Positions 1-8,731 of a stretch of DNA of 64,000 nucleotides are shown in pieces; the first letter of the stretch is position 1; every line of letters starts with the position of its first letter. Origin of the DNA: Polycladidibacter stylochi (GTDB lineage: Bacteria; Pseudomonadota; Alphaproteobacteria; Rhizobiales; Stappiaceae). The notes beneath the pieces are model-generated. The model was not told where the DNA came from. It worked only from the letters and a program-made list of their open reading frames with translations, and made no database searches. A program made the position numbers and the translations under genes. The stretch lies in the NCBI RefSeq assembly GCF_001562055.1, contig NZ_LLWE01000027.1, forward strand, positions 124,001-188,000. Reading direction: 5' to 3'.

Positions 1-1934
1 AGGGCCACGGCTTTTTTCGCTTCTGCCCGTGGTTGGTCGGCATAACCCAAAACACCAATGGCTGTATTGCCGAGTGCAACTGTAACGGCAGTTTGGCCTT
101 CGCTTTCAAAGGACTTGACCAGTCCTTGCGCCATAAGGCTATCGACACCTAAATCTTGCATAAGAGCCTGATTGCCAATGGAGATGGCTTCGCCTTGTAA
201 TGTGGCGCTGACGCCTTTGCCGGGAATGGCTTTCAGGGCGTCCGGCTGGACAAGGGCAATATTTTTCTCTTTGGCAGCTTTTACTGTGGCATAGGCAAGC
301 GGGTGCTCGCTGTTTTGCTGTACGCTGGCAACCATTTGAAGCAGTTGGTTGCTGTCCTTGTCGAAAGACTGGATGCTGACCAGCTCTGGTTTTCCTTGGG
401 TTAGGGTACCGGTTTTGTCAAACACAACCGTATTGACTTTGTGGGCCCGCTCGAGAGCCTCAATATCTTTAATCAATATACCCGCACGCGCTGCTGTACC
501 GGTGCCCGCTACCAGAGCCGTGGGGGTTGCCAAGCCAAGCGCACAAGGGCAGGCAATAACCAGAACCGCAACAGCTGCCGAAATTGTTTGATCGAGCGAG
601 TAACCAAGAGCCAGCCAAGCCAGCAGGGTGGCAACTGCGATAAGCAAGATGACAGGTACGAATACCGCTGATACCTTATCAACCAGTCGCTGAACGGGTG
701 CTTTGGAGGCTTGCGCGGTTTCAACAAGCTTGATTATACGTGCCAGACGGGTTTCTTCGCCAAGTGCTGTGACTTCCATGTACAGGCTTGATGATGTGTT
801 GATTGTGCCTGCCGCCAACGCGTCGCCAACAACTTTAAGCTGGGGAATGCTTTCGCCGGTGAGCATGGATTCATCTACATCGCCTTCACCCTTGGCCAGC
901 ATGCCATCGGCAGGCACGCGCTCGCCGGGTTTAATGAGCAACAGGTCAGTTAATCTGAGCTCACTTACACGAACAGTGGTGACTTGGTCACCATCAACAC
1001 GGTGGGCCTCATCTGGACGCAGGGCCACCAGGGCCCGCACTGCAGCCGTTGTTGAACGGCGGGCTTTGAATTCAAGGTATTTACCGAATAAAATCAGCGT
1101 CAAAATGACGGAGGATGCTTCAAAGTAAAGGTGTTGCGGGGTACCTGGAGGCGCTGCAAACATGACATAAAGGCTAAAACCAAATGCAGCGGATGTACCA
1201 AGTGCAACCAGAGTATCCATATTGGTACCCCAGTGGCGAAGCGCACTAAGCGCACCGCGATAAAAGCGTTGACCGACGAAAATTTGTACCGGCGTTGCCA
1301 ATGCCAATTGCCAGATTGCCGGTAATTCCCAATGGATCCCGAAGGGTTTTAAAAACATTGGCGCGACAAGTGGTAGAGAAAACACTACAGAAAATACCAA
1401 GAGCTGGGCTGTTCTCTTTAGGGCTGCTTCCTCGGCAAGATCTTTTTGGTGTTGCTGTTCGGCTGCGCTTTGCTGACCCGAATTTTTAACTGTGGCCTCA
1501 AAACCAGATTCTTCAATCAGCTTGACCAGCTCTTGGGTGGAGGTTGAGGCGGCTTTTTTCAACTCGGCAGTTTCGAGTGCAAAATTCACTGATGCTTCAT
1601 AGACACCAGGTGCGCTGGCGAGCTTTTTTTCCAGTTTAGCAGCACAACCGGCACAAGACATGCCGGTAATTGCCAGCGAAACGCTTGCCGTATCTGCCGG
1701 GAGCTTGAGTGTCGCTTCATAGCCTAAATCTGCAGCCAGATCGATTACCTGTTGTGGTGTTGCGCCCGGTAACGGGTGAACGGTTGCATTTTCAAGGGCA
1801 AAATTGACCGTTGCGGTGGCAACAAATTCTGCTGCATTTAAGTTTTTTTCAAGTTTCGCGGCACAACCGGCGCACGACATGCCAGTGACGGCGAAACTAA
1901 GTGATTTGGGGGAAATATTTGTCTGAACTGTCAT
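1..1934 (-). CDS. copA: Copper-exporting P1B-type ATPase CopA (3' part outside window)
   Basis: Inner-membrane ATPase that exports Cu+ from the cytoplasm. The frame runs from ATG at 1934 and is still open at the window edge, so the end of the P domain and the last helices are missing. I checked the frame at several points and saw no break. Two N-terminal heavy-metal domains each carry GMSCAGC (Cys21/24 and Cys94/97). The membrane ion-binding CPC motif is at about residues 462-464 and the phosphorylation motif DKTGTLT begins at Asp506. CPC plus two CxxC domains is typical of the Cu+/Ag+ group; Cu+ is the usual substrate and is an inference here. A perfect 14-base palindrome lies 17 bases upstream of the start. 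Confidence 0.95.
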   Translation of the reverse strand, partial: MTVQTNISPKSLSFAVTGMSCAGCAAKLEKNLNAAEFVATATVNFALENATVHPLPGATPQQVIDLAADLGYEATLKLPADTASVSLAITGMSCAGCAAKLEKKLASAPGVYEASVNFALETAELKKAASTSTQELVKLIEESGFEATVKNSGQQSAAEQQHQKDLAEEAALKRTAQLLVFSVVFSLPLVAPMFLKPFGIHWELPAIWQLALATPVQIFVGQRFYRGALSALRHWGTNMDTLVALGTSAAFGFSLYVMFAAPPGTPQHLYFEASSVILTLILFGKYLEFKARRSTTAAVRALVALRPDEAHRVDGDQVTTVRVSELRLTDLLLIKPGERVPADGMLAKGEGDVDESMLTGESIPQLKVVGDALAAGTINTSSSLYMEVTALGEETRLARIIKLVETAQASKAPVQRLVDKVSAVFVPVILLIAVATLLAWLALGYSLDQTISAAVAVLVIACPCALGLATPTALVAGTGTAARAGILIKDIEALERAHKVNTVVFDKTGTLTQGKPELVSIQSFDKDSNQLLQMVASVQQNSEHPLAYATVKAAKEKNIALVQPDALKAIPGKGVSATLQGEAISIGNQALMQDLGVDSLMAQGLVKSFESEGQTAVTVALGNTAIGVLGYADQPRAEAKKAVA

Positions 1935-1950
1935 GATACCACTCTAAAAC

Positions 1951-1964
1951 CGGCAAGCTTGCCG
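1951..1964. promoter_or_regulatory. Palindrome upstream of copA, possible operator
   Basis: CGGCAAGCTTGCCG is a perfect 14-base inverted repeat just upstream of the copA start and in the space shared with the divergent ArsC-like gene. Its position suits an operator or a leader hairpin of copA. It does not match the usual CueR site layout that I know, so its binding protein is unknown. Confidence 0.35.
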
Positions 1965-2170
1965 CATTTCTACTGGATTTCGTGCTCAAGGTACATATTT
2001 CGTGCCTTTAAATTAGGAGTTTCTAAATTGCCTGTGCATGAACTGGGGAGACTGCGTAGGTGTGGCCCTAATGCAAAGACAGGAAAATTCATGTTTTGCA
2101 ACTTAGCATTTCGTTATGGCATATAGCGAGTAAATGGCTAATTTATGTCGAACTCATAGGAGTGTTGAGC

Positions 2171-2521
2171 GTGATTAAAGTGTTCGGAATTAGTAATTGT
2201 GACAGTGTGCGTAAAACACGAAAGTTTTTAGAAGCGGCGGGCGCTGACTTTGAATTTCACGATTACAAGAAGGAAGGCGTGCCCGTGGAGATGCTGACAG
2301 CAGCTATTGATACTCTAGGGCTTGATATTGTGCTCAATAAACGCGGTACCACATACCGGAAGTTGAGTGACGAGGAAAAACAACAGGCAGCCACTGTTGA
2401 AGGGGCGTTGGCACTGATGGTGGGCAGTGCCTCGCTCATTAAGCGGCCTTTGGTTGTAACAGATACACGCATGATTGCCGGTCATGATACAGATGCATTG
2501 GCGCAGTTGGTTAAAGCTTAA
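2171..2521 (+). CDS. ArsC/Spx-family thioredoxin-fold protein (YffB type)
   Basis: Small cytoplasmic protein of 116 residues in the arsenate reductase (ArsC)/Spx superfamily. The N-terminus reads FGISNCDSVRK, with Cys10 in the place of the ArsC active-site cysteine. A longer open frame exists upstream, but GTG at 2171 is preceded by AGGAG at 2158-2162 with 8 bases of spacing and begins exactly where the family begins. Residues around NKRGTTYRKL and IKRPLVV match the family's later conserved blocks. The members called YffB are proposed glutathione-dependent reductases whose substrate is unknown; a role in arsenate reduction is not supported by the neighbours. It is divergent from copA. Confidence 0.85.
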   Translation: MIKVFGISNCDSVRKTRKFLEAAGADFEFHDYKKEGVPVEMLTAAIDTLGLDIVLNKRGTTYRKLSDEEKQQAATVEGALALMVGSASLIKRPLVVTDTRMIAGHDTDALAQLVKA

Positions 2522-2540
2522 GCCGAACTGTTTTGATCCG

Positions 2541-3419
2541 CTAGTATTTATGATGCGTGGGGAGTTGCAATTTATCTAGCTTTTGCATGTCAAAGCGATG
2601 CACCTCTTGCAACAGCTTGATGAATTGTTGCGAGGCATGGCGAAGTGATACTTGCCCCTTTTGGGCGGTGGCCAAGCTGGCGTTGCCGGTAACACCTTGC
2701 TTGTTCAAGTCTTCACTCATCCAGCCATATTGATGGCGTCCGTGGGCCCGCAGATATTCATCCTCTTGAATATGGCGTAGCTGGGTTGAGGTGAAGTCTT
2801 GTAAATGCTCGGTTCTTACAAGGTCGGGGCGGAGTGCCAGCATAATTGAGGTTTCGATATCACCACCATGAATGCCATAGGTGAACTCATGCTCACTGTA
2901 GGTGCCTGCGGGATGACCATAGCGCAGCCAACTGGTTTCAACGGCCAGCATATTATAACGCATGCGCAGCTCGCGGGTGATGATATCCATAAGCGGGGCA
3001 TTGCCACCGTGTGCGTTGACGATAACCAGTTTTTGCAGGCCGGCACGATGCACCGAGGCACCAATTTCTATCCAGGCGTTGATGGCGGTTTGCCATGTGA
3101 GCGAGAGCGTGCCCGGGAATGAGAGGTGCTCATCTGACTTGCCCACACACTGGACAGGCAAGAAGGTGACCGGCAAATCCTTTGGTAAAAGCTCGATCGT
3201 TTTTGATATTTGCCCTTCGGCGATAATGCTGTCCGTTGCCAGCGGCAAGTGGGGGCCGTGTTGTTCTATCGCCGCGATAGGAAGGACAGCAATCCACTCG
3301 CTTGGCGGATACTGGTACGCGTCGGTTTCCCCTTGAAAATCTGTGGTCGCCATGTCCCGCCAATAAGGAAGGGGGAGCGTTGGCCTATTGCTATTCGTTT
3401 CCTGCATATTCAATGGCAT
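2541..3419 (-). CDS. Creatininase-family amidohydrolase
   Basis: Cytoplasmic metal-dependent amidohydrolase of 292 residues, the normal size for the creatininase family. The metal-binding pattern is visible: E52, H54 and D63 in the block IEQHGPHLPLATD, then NAHGGN and HGGDIETS further on. Family members hydrolyse creatinine, formamidopyrimidines or act in MftE-like peptide processing, so the substrate cannot be named. It is transcribed away from an ABC ATPase gene of the nitrate/taurine type, which suggests that the pair handles a nitrogen compound. ATG at 3407 is an alternative start; neither has a strong ribosome binding site. Confidence 0.85.
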   Translation of the reverse strand: MPLNMQETNSNRPTLPLPYWRDMATTDFQGETDAYQYPPSEWIAVLPIAAIEQHGPHLPLATDSIIAEGQISKTIELLPKDLPVTFLPVQCVGKSDEHLSFPGTLSLTWQTAINAWIEIGASVHRAGLQKLVIVNAHGGNAPLMDIITRELRMRYNMLAVETSWLRYGHPAGTYSEHEFTYGIHGGDIETSIMLALRPDLVRTEHLQDFTSTQLRHIQEDEYLRAHGRHQYGWMSEDLNKQGVTGNASLATAQKGQVSLRHASQQFIKLLQEVHRFDMQKLDKLQLPTHHKY

Positions 3420-3595
3420 CCAATTTAAAGGGGTTCATCGGCCTATAAAGACACAATGTTTCATTTTGTTCAAATCTAACGGGTGAGCGCGGTGATTGTG
3501 GTTATAACACGCAAGCTATGCTAAAGCCTTTGCGCGTTTACTACTTATTTTTCTAGCGTGCGCTTTGCTGGATTGAAACTGACTGGATTATTGTG

Positions 3596-4378
3596 ATGGC
3601 AATATTACAATTGCAACAGCTTGGAAAAACTTTTGACGGACAAGCGCCCGTGTTGCGTGGCATCGACTTGGAAGTGGAAAAAGGGGCATTTGTGAGTGTG
3701 CTCGGCCCTTCTGGCTGCGGAAAATCGACCCTATTGCGCGTGATTAGCGGGCTTGAAGGGCAAAGTGAAGGTAAGGTTGTGGTGGATGGCTGCGAGCAGA
3801 GCGGCGAAGTGCGCGGGCGCGGCCATGACACAGATATCGGCTATGTTTTTCAAGAGCCGACCTTACTGCCCTGGGAAAGTGTCTTTGGCAACGTATTTTG
3901 GCCACTTAAAGTACGCGGTATGCGCAAAAGACAAGCCCGGCCACAAGTGGAAGCAGTACTGGAAATGGTGGGTTTGCTGGACAGTGCGAAAAAGCGCCCC
4001 TCTGAGCTTTCCGGTGGTATGAAAATGCGGGTTTCCATTGCCCGCGCCTTGGTTACCCAGCCAGAGCTTTTGTTAATGGATGAACCATTTGCCGCCCTTG
4101 ATGAAATTACCCGCAATAAACTGAATGCCGACTTGCTGGAGTTGAAGGAACAGCATGGCTGGACCGTTATTTTTGTGACGCACTCGGTTTATGAAAGTGC
4201 GTTTTTATCCGATCGCATTGTCGTTATGGCTGGGAACCCCGGGCGTATTATCGGCGAAGTGGCTGTGACACCTCAATGTCGGCGTGACGATAATTACCGC
4301 ACCAGTCAACGTTACAATAGCTATTGCCGTGAAGCGCTGCAATTGGTGCAAAAGGCAAGCACACTAACAGGTGCCTAA
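3596..4378 (+). CDS. ABC transporter ATP-binding protein, NitT/TauT (SsuB/TauB) type, orphan
   Basis: Nucleotide-binding subunit of about 260 residues with Walker A (GPSGCGKST), Q-loop (FQEPTLLPW), signature (LSGGM) and Walker B (LLLMDEPFAALD). Its length and Q-loop context resemble the SsuB/TauB/NrtD group that imports sulfonates, taurine, nitrate or pyrimidine precursors. No permease or binding-protein gene lies next to it, so its partners must be encoded elsewhere. The start is either GTG at 3593 or ATG at 3596; I prefer ATG because the protein then starts MAILQL, but the ribosome site is weak. It is divergent from the creatininase-family gene. Confidence 0.85.
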   Translation: MAILQLQQLGKTFDGQAPVLRGIDLEVEKGAFVSVLGPSGCGKSTLLRVISGLEGQSEGKVVVDGCEQSGEVRGRGHDTDIGYVFQEPTLLPWESVFGNVFWPLKVRGMRKRQARPQVEAVLEMVGLLDSAKKRPSELSGGMKMRVSIARALVTQPELLLMDEPFAALDEITRNKLNADLLELKEQHGWTVIFVTHSVYESAFLSDRIVVMAGNPGRIIGEVAVTPQCRRDDNYRTSQRYNSYCREALQLVQKASTLTGA

Positions 4379-4636
4379 TTGTAGAACGGCATTGACTTAA
4401 ATCGTGATTACCCCCTGAATTATTAGAGTTTCCTAAAGTTTAATTGAGGATCTTATTTTCTGGTAATTTATTGTTTTAATTAGAATATTTTTCGCTGCAA
4501 AGCTACCTGAAAGGGTGGCTGGTGTGGCCGGTTTCATTGAATTTTCATAGGCGGCGTAGCTTTGTCACGCGAACGATAAGAACGCATGGTAAAAACAGCT
4601 GTATTTACCGGTTCTCTTTTTTGTGGGCGGCGCTTT

Positions 4637-5239
4637 ATGGGGTTTGATTTTAAAAAAAGCACAACTTTTCGTTTGGCGCAGGCTGCAAAAGCACAAAGAG
4701 CGCGGGCCGGCACGCACTTGGCGCGAATTGGGTTGCACCCTGGCCAGGAAGCCGTGCTGAAAATGCTGGATGACAGTGAAGGCCGTACCATGAGCCAATT
4801 GGCGCAAGCCCTTGGGGTGCAGCCGCCTACGGTAACGAAAATGGTCTCGCGTCTTGCAACGCAAGGGTTGGTATACCGGCAGGTGAGCGAGTTCGACGGG
4901 CGTTTGGCACGGGTGTTTTTAACCGATGAGGGCTTGCTGCGTATTCAGCAAGTGGACCGGGTGTGGAAACGGCTCGAGAAAGAAGCATTGGCCGGACTGG
5001 ATGATAAAGACCGCAAAAAGCTCAAGAAATTACTGCGTCATCTTGAAAAAAATCTAGCTGTTAATGCCAGTGAAGATGATGAGGAAGAGAGCGATTTGGA
5101 CGACAGCCAAAGCGGACTGGAAAAGGGCGAAGCCACTGTAATTCAAAACGGCAATAGTGTTGCTGAAACTGAAGACAAGGACGTTCTGGAGCCGCGAATT
5201 CCTGAAGTCATTGGCCAGGATAAAGAGTTGGCCAGTTAA
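4637..5239 (+). CDS. MarR-family transcriptional regulator with acidic C-terminal tail
   Basis: Winged-helix DNA-binding regulator of about 200 residues. The core (residues about 20-135) contains the MarR pattern with the recognition helix around QPPTVTKMVSRL and the wing around SEFDGRLARVFLTDEG. ATG at 4637 is chosen because many alphaproteobacterial homologues begin MGFD; ATG at 4586 would add 17 residues without homology that I recognise. The last 60 residues form an acidic, low-complexity tail (EDDEEESDLDD and more) that is unusual for MarR proteins and is probably disordered. No obvious target gene is adjacent; it may control itself or the divergent metal genes. Confidence 0.85.
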   Translation: MGFDFKKSTTFRLAQAAKAQRARAGTHLARIGLHPGQEAVLKMLDDSEGRTMSQLAQALGVQPPTVTKMVSRLATQGLVYRQVSEFDGRLARVFLTDEGLLRIQQVDRVWKRLEKEALAGLDDKDRKKLKKLLRHLEKNLAVNASEDDEEESDLDDSQSGLEKGEATVIQNGNSVAETEDKDVLEPRIPEVIGQDKELAS

Positions 5240-5242
5240 ATG

Positions 5243-5275
5243 CGGCTCACTTTGAAAAGGCTGTGAGCGGTTTGT
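5243..5275 (+). terminator. Weak terminator-like hairpin after the MarR gene
   Basis: GGCTCAC and GTGAGC form a short inverted repeat followed by GGTTTGTTT directly after the MarR stop codon. The stem is only six pairs and the T-tract is interrupted, so termination is uncertain. Confidence 0.3.
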
Positions 5276-5424
5276 TTATGCCAGAATAGACGCACTATGA
5301 TATTGCACAGGCGTTTATGCCTTTTGCGCTATTACTCAAGCAGATTAAGCTCCTTACCGCTTTTACTTTCATAGCCTTTGATTGTTAACGGCTATTTCAC
5401 AGCGCTAGCTTGTAGGTGCAAACT

Positions 5425-5703
5425 TTAATCGTGATCTTTTTTGTGATGCTCGCGGGTATGTTCTTTATGGTCGTGGTGCTTGGGGTGGTGATGTTTGCCA
5501 TTTGAATGCGCATGGCCATCATGGTGCTGTTTGGTGTGCTTGTGCCCTTCAGGGTTGCCGCCATGCTGGGTGAATGGGTGGGTTTTTTCGCCGCGCGTGT
5601 AGTCTAGGTGATCTTTGTTATGTTTATGCTCGTGGTCGTCATCGTATCGGCGCTGCATTTTTTCATGGGTATGAACTGATGTGTGCTGCTTGTTGCCTGA
5701 CAT
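5425..5703 (-). CDS. Histidine-rich small protein, probable metal-binding
   Basis: Predicted protein of 92 residues, 25 of which are histidine, with many Asp, Glu and Lys and very few hydrophobic residues. ATG at 5703 is preceded by AAGGA (AAAGGAACCATC) at suitable spacing, whereas the longer frame to 5778 has no site. There is no signal peptide and no fold that I recognise, so it should be soluble, cytoplasmic and largely unstructured. The density of His pairs suggests buffering of Ni2+, Zn2+ or Cu, by analogy with histidine-rich storage proteins, but this is inference. It stands alone between the MarR gene and the divergent ABC ATPase gene. Confidence 0.7.
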   Translation of the reverse strand: MSGNKQHTSVHTHEKMQRRYDDDHEHKHNKDHLDYTRGEKTHPFTQHGGNPEGHKHTKQHHDGHAHSNGKHHHPKHHDHKEHTREHHKKDHD

Positions 5704-5851
5704 GATGGTTCCTTTGGTTATGTTTGTTTTTCCAGAGTTTGACGGCTCAACCTGAAAGAAACGACAAGAAAAACCCAATAAATTAGAGTAAATGCTAGCG
5801 GTGTCATGGCAGCTTCACGCCTTAGCGATAGGGCGTGGGGTGGAGGTCGCC

Positions 5852-6904
5852 ATGTCATCAGTTCGGATTAATGGAATTTCAAAGAGTTTTGGCAGCTATC
5901 AGGCATTAAAAGCGCTCGATCTTGCTATTCAAGAAGGTGAGTTTTTATGCGTTCTTGGTCCTTCTGGCTGCGGTAAGACAACTTTGTTGCGGCTGATAGC
6001 CGGTCTAGAGATGCTGGATGCGGGTGAAATCTGGCTTGGCAACACGTTAGTTTCATCTGCCAGCCATCACAGCGCGCCGGAAGAGCGGCAAGTGGGGATG
6101 GTTTTTCAAAGTTATGCGCTGTGGCCGCATATGAGCGTGGCAGAGAATGCCGCCTTTCCGCTTAAAACACAAAAAATAACAGGTACCGAGCGAGAGCTGC
6201 GGATAGACAATGCATTAGAGGCAACACGCCTTGGCGCTTTTAAATCGCGTCGCCCGGCAGAATTATCGGGCGGGCAGCAACAAAGGGTGGCGTTAGCCCG
6301 GTGCCTAACCCAAGCGCCCAAGCTGGTGTTGATGGACGAGCCGCTTGCCAACCTTGATATGCACTTGCGTGAGGATATGCTGGCAGAGTTTAAAACCTTC
6401 CACCGCAAAAGCGGGGCAACAATTTTGTATATTACCCATGATCAAAGCGAAGCGATGTCGGTGGCAGACCGTATTGCCGTGATGCTTGAAGGGCGCTTGC
6501 AGCAACTGGCAAGGCCTGAAGAACTATACTCACGCCCTGTAAATGGTGATGTGGCGCGGTTTATAGGTTCAGGTGCTGTGATTAAAAGTGAAGTGAGCTC
6601 AAAGGGGCGAGCGAAGCTGGGGCTTGGTTCGGTAGCTTATAACAGCGAAAACCAGTTCGAGCTGGGGGCATCGCTGTCTTTGGTTGTGCGCCCCGAAGAC
6701 GTTAAGTTTGGCTCATGCCCTGACGGGGCACAAGGGATCATTTGCCGGGTAAAACAACGGCGTTACTTGGGCGGTAAGTATCGGATGTTACTGGAATTGG
6801 AGCATAACCAAGGTGTTGTGGAACTCGTTAGCGAGAGTGTGAAACGCGTTGAGGTGGGCGAGATACTACCGGCATTTATTGAGCAAGTGTGGGCCTGCAC
6901 ATAG
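5852..6904 (+). CDS. ABC importer ATPase, FbpC/PotA type
   Basis: Nucleotide-binding subunit of 350 residues: ABC domain (residues about 1-235) with GPSGCGKTT, FQSYALWPH, LSGGQQQR and LVLMDEPLANLD, followed by a C-terminal TOBE-like domain. ATG at 5852 has a strong GGAGGT at 5842-5847, so the upstream extension is rejected. The gene converges on the permease and binding-protein genes (6933-9709) and almost certainly serves them. Together they resemble Fe3+ (FbpABC/AfuABC) importers and the related 2-aminoethylphosphonate importers; the substrate is not decided by sequence alone. The opposite orientation of the ATPase gene is unusual, since these systems are normally single operons. Confidence 0.88.
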   Translation: MSSVRINGISKSFGSYQALKALDLAIQEGEFLCVLGPSGCGKTTLLRLIAGLEMLDAGEIWLGNTLVSSASHHSAPEERQVGMVFQSYALWPHMSVAENAAFPLKTQKITGTERELRIDNALEATRLGAFKSRRPAELSGGQQQRVALARCLTQAPKLVLMDEPLANLDMHLREDMLAEFKTFHRKSGATILYITHDQSEAMSVADRIAVMLEGRLQQLARPEELYSRPVNGDVARFIGSGAVIKSEVSSKGRAKLGLGSVAYNSENQFELGASLSLVVRPEDVKFGSCPDGAQGIICRVKQRRYLGGKYRMLLELEHNQGVVELVSESVKRVEVGEILPAFIEQVWACT

Positions 6905-6932
6905 GTACCCGCACTTGCGTTCAGCCGGTTGA

Positions 6933-8729
6933 TTACTTCAGCTGCCAGGGGAGCACTCCGGCAGGGAGCCAGCGGCTAAGCAGCTGGGCAAGCAGCATAA
7001 TAACCAAAATCAACAGCACCGTTATGACGGCCAATGAGGATGAGAGGACGGTATAGCCGCCATCATCCAGATTATAAACCAGCGTACCGAGTGTTTCGTT
7101 GCCTGCCGACCATAATAGCGCAGATACGGTGAGCTCGTTTAGGGCCGTCATAAACACCAGTATACCGCCTGCTGCAGCGACTGGGCCTAGCAACGGTGTT
7201 GCAATTTGCGTAAGCCGCCGGGCAAGCCCCGCCCCTGCTAGCTGGGCTGCTTCATCTAGTTTGGGGTCTAATTGTTGGTAGCCAGCAATAACAGGCTTTA
7301 AGGCCAGAGCCAGGAAGCGCGCTAAATAGGCCACCAGAATTATGGTAAGTGTGCCGTATATGGATATGTTTACAAGCGGTATCGGCTTTAAAAACACCAG
7401 TATAATTGCAATGGAAAGCACAACACCGGGGAGGGCATAGGGCATTTCGGCAAGTGTTGCCAGCAAGCGGGCCAAGCGGCTTTTTTGCCAGATGAGAAAA
7501 TAGCCCAAGGGTATGGCAATAATAGCGAGTGCTGTTGCTGTCATGAATGCCAATAGGCCTGAGTTTGTGAAGGCGCGCAAAGTTGCCGATTGGCGAAATA
7601 TAACTTCAACAAAGTTATCTATAGTCGCGGTTTGCGCTGTAAGAGCGACACCATAAGCAGGCACCAAAGATGTGGCCAACAATGCAGTAAGTGGCAAGAC
7701 CAAAATAAGAAAAATAACCAGCCACATGGCTATTTCTATAGGTAGACGAAGCTTCTTAAGTGGTATGTGAAGGGGCGCGCCGGGTTTTGACATGAGGCGC
7801 GATTCGATACGCTTGTTCACCCATATTTGTAATAGAACAACAGCAAGGCCAATAATACCGATGAGCACAGCCAGTATGGCGACATCGGAAATGATGGAAG
7901 GGCCGAACGAGGTTAAGCGCCGGTAGATAAGGGTTGGCAACACATAGTAACTTTCTGGAATACCTAGCATTGCCGGAATGCCAAAATTACCGAGAGCTGA
8001 GACAAAGGTTAAGCTCGCAGCCGCTGTAAGTGCTGGTGTGAGCAAGGGTAAAACAATACTAAAAGCAATGCGATGACCTTTTGCACCGCTCATGCGGGCA
8101 GCTTCGATAAGCTCGCGCGGTATTTGCCGAAAAGCGGCACGAAGGACAAGAAAAGCGAGCGGTGCGTGCTGGACACCCAGCAAAATTATTATAGCCTCAA
8201 CGGAGTAAACAGGGTTGGGGCTACCTAGGGGTGGTGCGAGCGAGAGTGCTTTGAGAAGTGCAGATGAAGGACCGAAAACTTGTATCCATGAAAGCGCTGT
8301 TATTTGTGGTGGAATCATCATGGGAAGCATGAAGCAAAAAACCAAGAGCAGCTTAAAGCGAATGTTGGTTAGTGCGACAAGAAAAGCCAAGGATGTACCC
8401 AGAGCAAGGGCAAACAGCATACCAAAGAAGCTGGTTATGAGAGAGTTTGTCGTGGCCCGCCAAGTGGACGGCGAGTGCACAGCTTGTAAAAGCGGTTCGA
8501 AGCTCAGTTGACCTTGCGGGAAAATGGCCTCAAGCGTCAGGCGAAATAGAGGCCAAACGACGATAATGAGTATAAACAGGGCAAGCAATGCTTTTAGCAA
8601 AAAAGCAAGGTGTGTTGATGCATTGATCTTTTGCGATTTCGTAGCGCCGACCAGTCGCTGCCAGAGGCGTACCTCTGGCGCTTTTATGGTGGTCTCAGCC
8701 GAAGTGCTGAGCTGATTGCTGGACTGCAA
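6933..8729 (-). CDS. ABC importer permease with two fused transmembrane modules, FbpB type
   Basis: Inner-membrane permease of 598 residues made of two successive binding-protein-dependent transport modules, each with about six helices and an EAA-type cytoplasmic loop (near ELIEAARMSGAKG in the first half and KLDEAAQLAGAG in the second). This double layout is typical of FbpB/AfuB ferric and of phosphonate permeases. It starts with TTG at 8729, two bases after the stop of the binding-protein gene, with TGGGGAA inside that gene as ribosome site; no ATG or GTG alternative fits. Translational coupling to the upstream gene is likely. Confidence 0.88.
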   Translation of the reverse strand: MQSSNQLSTSAETTIKAPEVRLWQRLVGATKSQKINASTHLAFLLKALLALFILIIVVWPLFRLTLEAIFPQGQLSFEPLLQAVHSPSTWRATTNSLITSFFGMLFALALGTSLAFLVALTNIRFKLLLVFCFMLPMMIPPQITALSWIQVFGPSSALLKALSLAPPLGSPNPVYSVEAIIILLGVQHAPLAFLVLRAAFRQIPRELIEAARMSGAKGHRIAFSIVLPLLTPALTAAASLTFVSALGNFGIPAMLGIPESYYVLPTLIYRRLTSFGPSIISDVAILAVLIGIIGLAVVLLQIWVNKRIESRLMSKPGAPLHIPLKKLRLPIEIAMWLVIFLILVLPLTALLATSLVPAYGVALTAQTATIDNFVEVIFRQSATLRAFTNSGLLAFMTATALAIIAIPLGYFLIWQKSRLARLLATLAEMPYALPGVVLSIAIILVFLKPIPLVNISIYGTLTIILVAYLARFLALALKPVIAGYQQLDPKLDEAAQLAGAGLARRLTQIATPLLGPVAAAGGILVFMTALNELTVSALLWSAGNETLGTLVYNLDDGGYTVLSSSLAVITVLLILVIMLLAQLLSRWLPAGVLPWQLK

Positions 8730-8731
8730 TG

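Noticed and set aside
349..1489. Several plus-strand open frames over the copA region
   Set aside because: They are out-of-phase shadows of the minus-strand copA frame, whose motifs (CPC, DKTGTLT, GMSCAGC) are clear; none has a ribosome site or known family.
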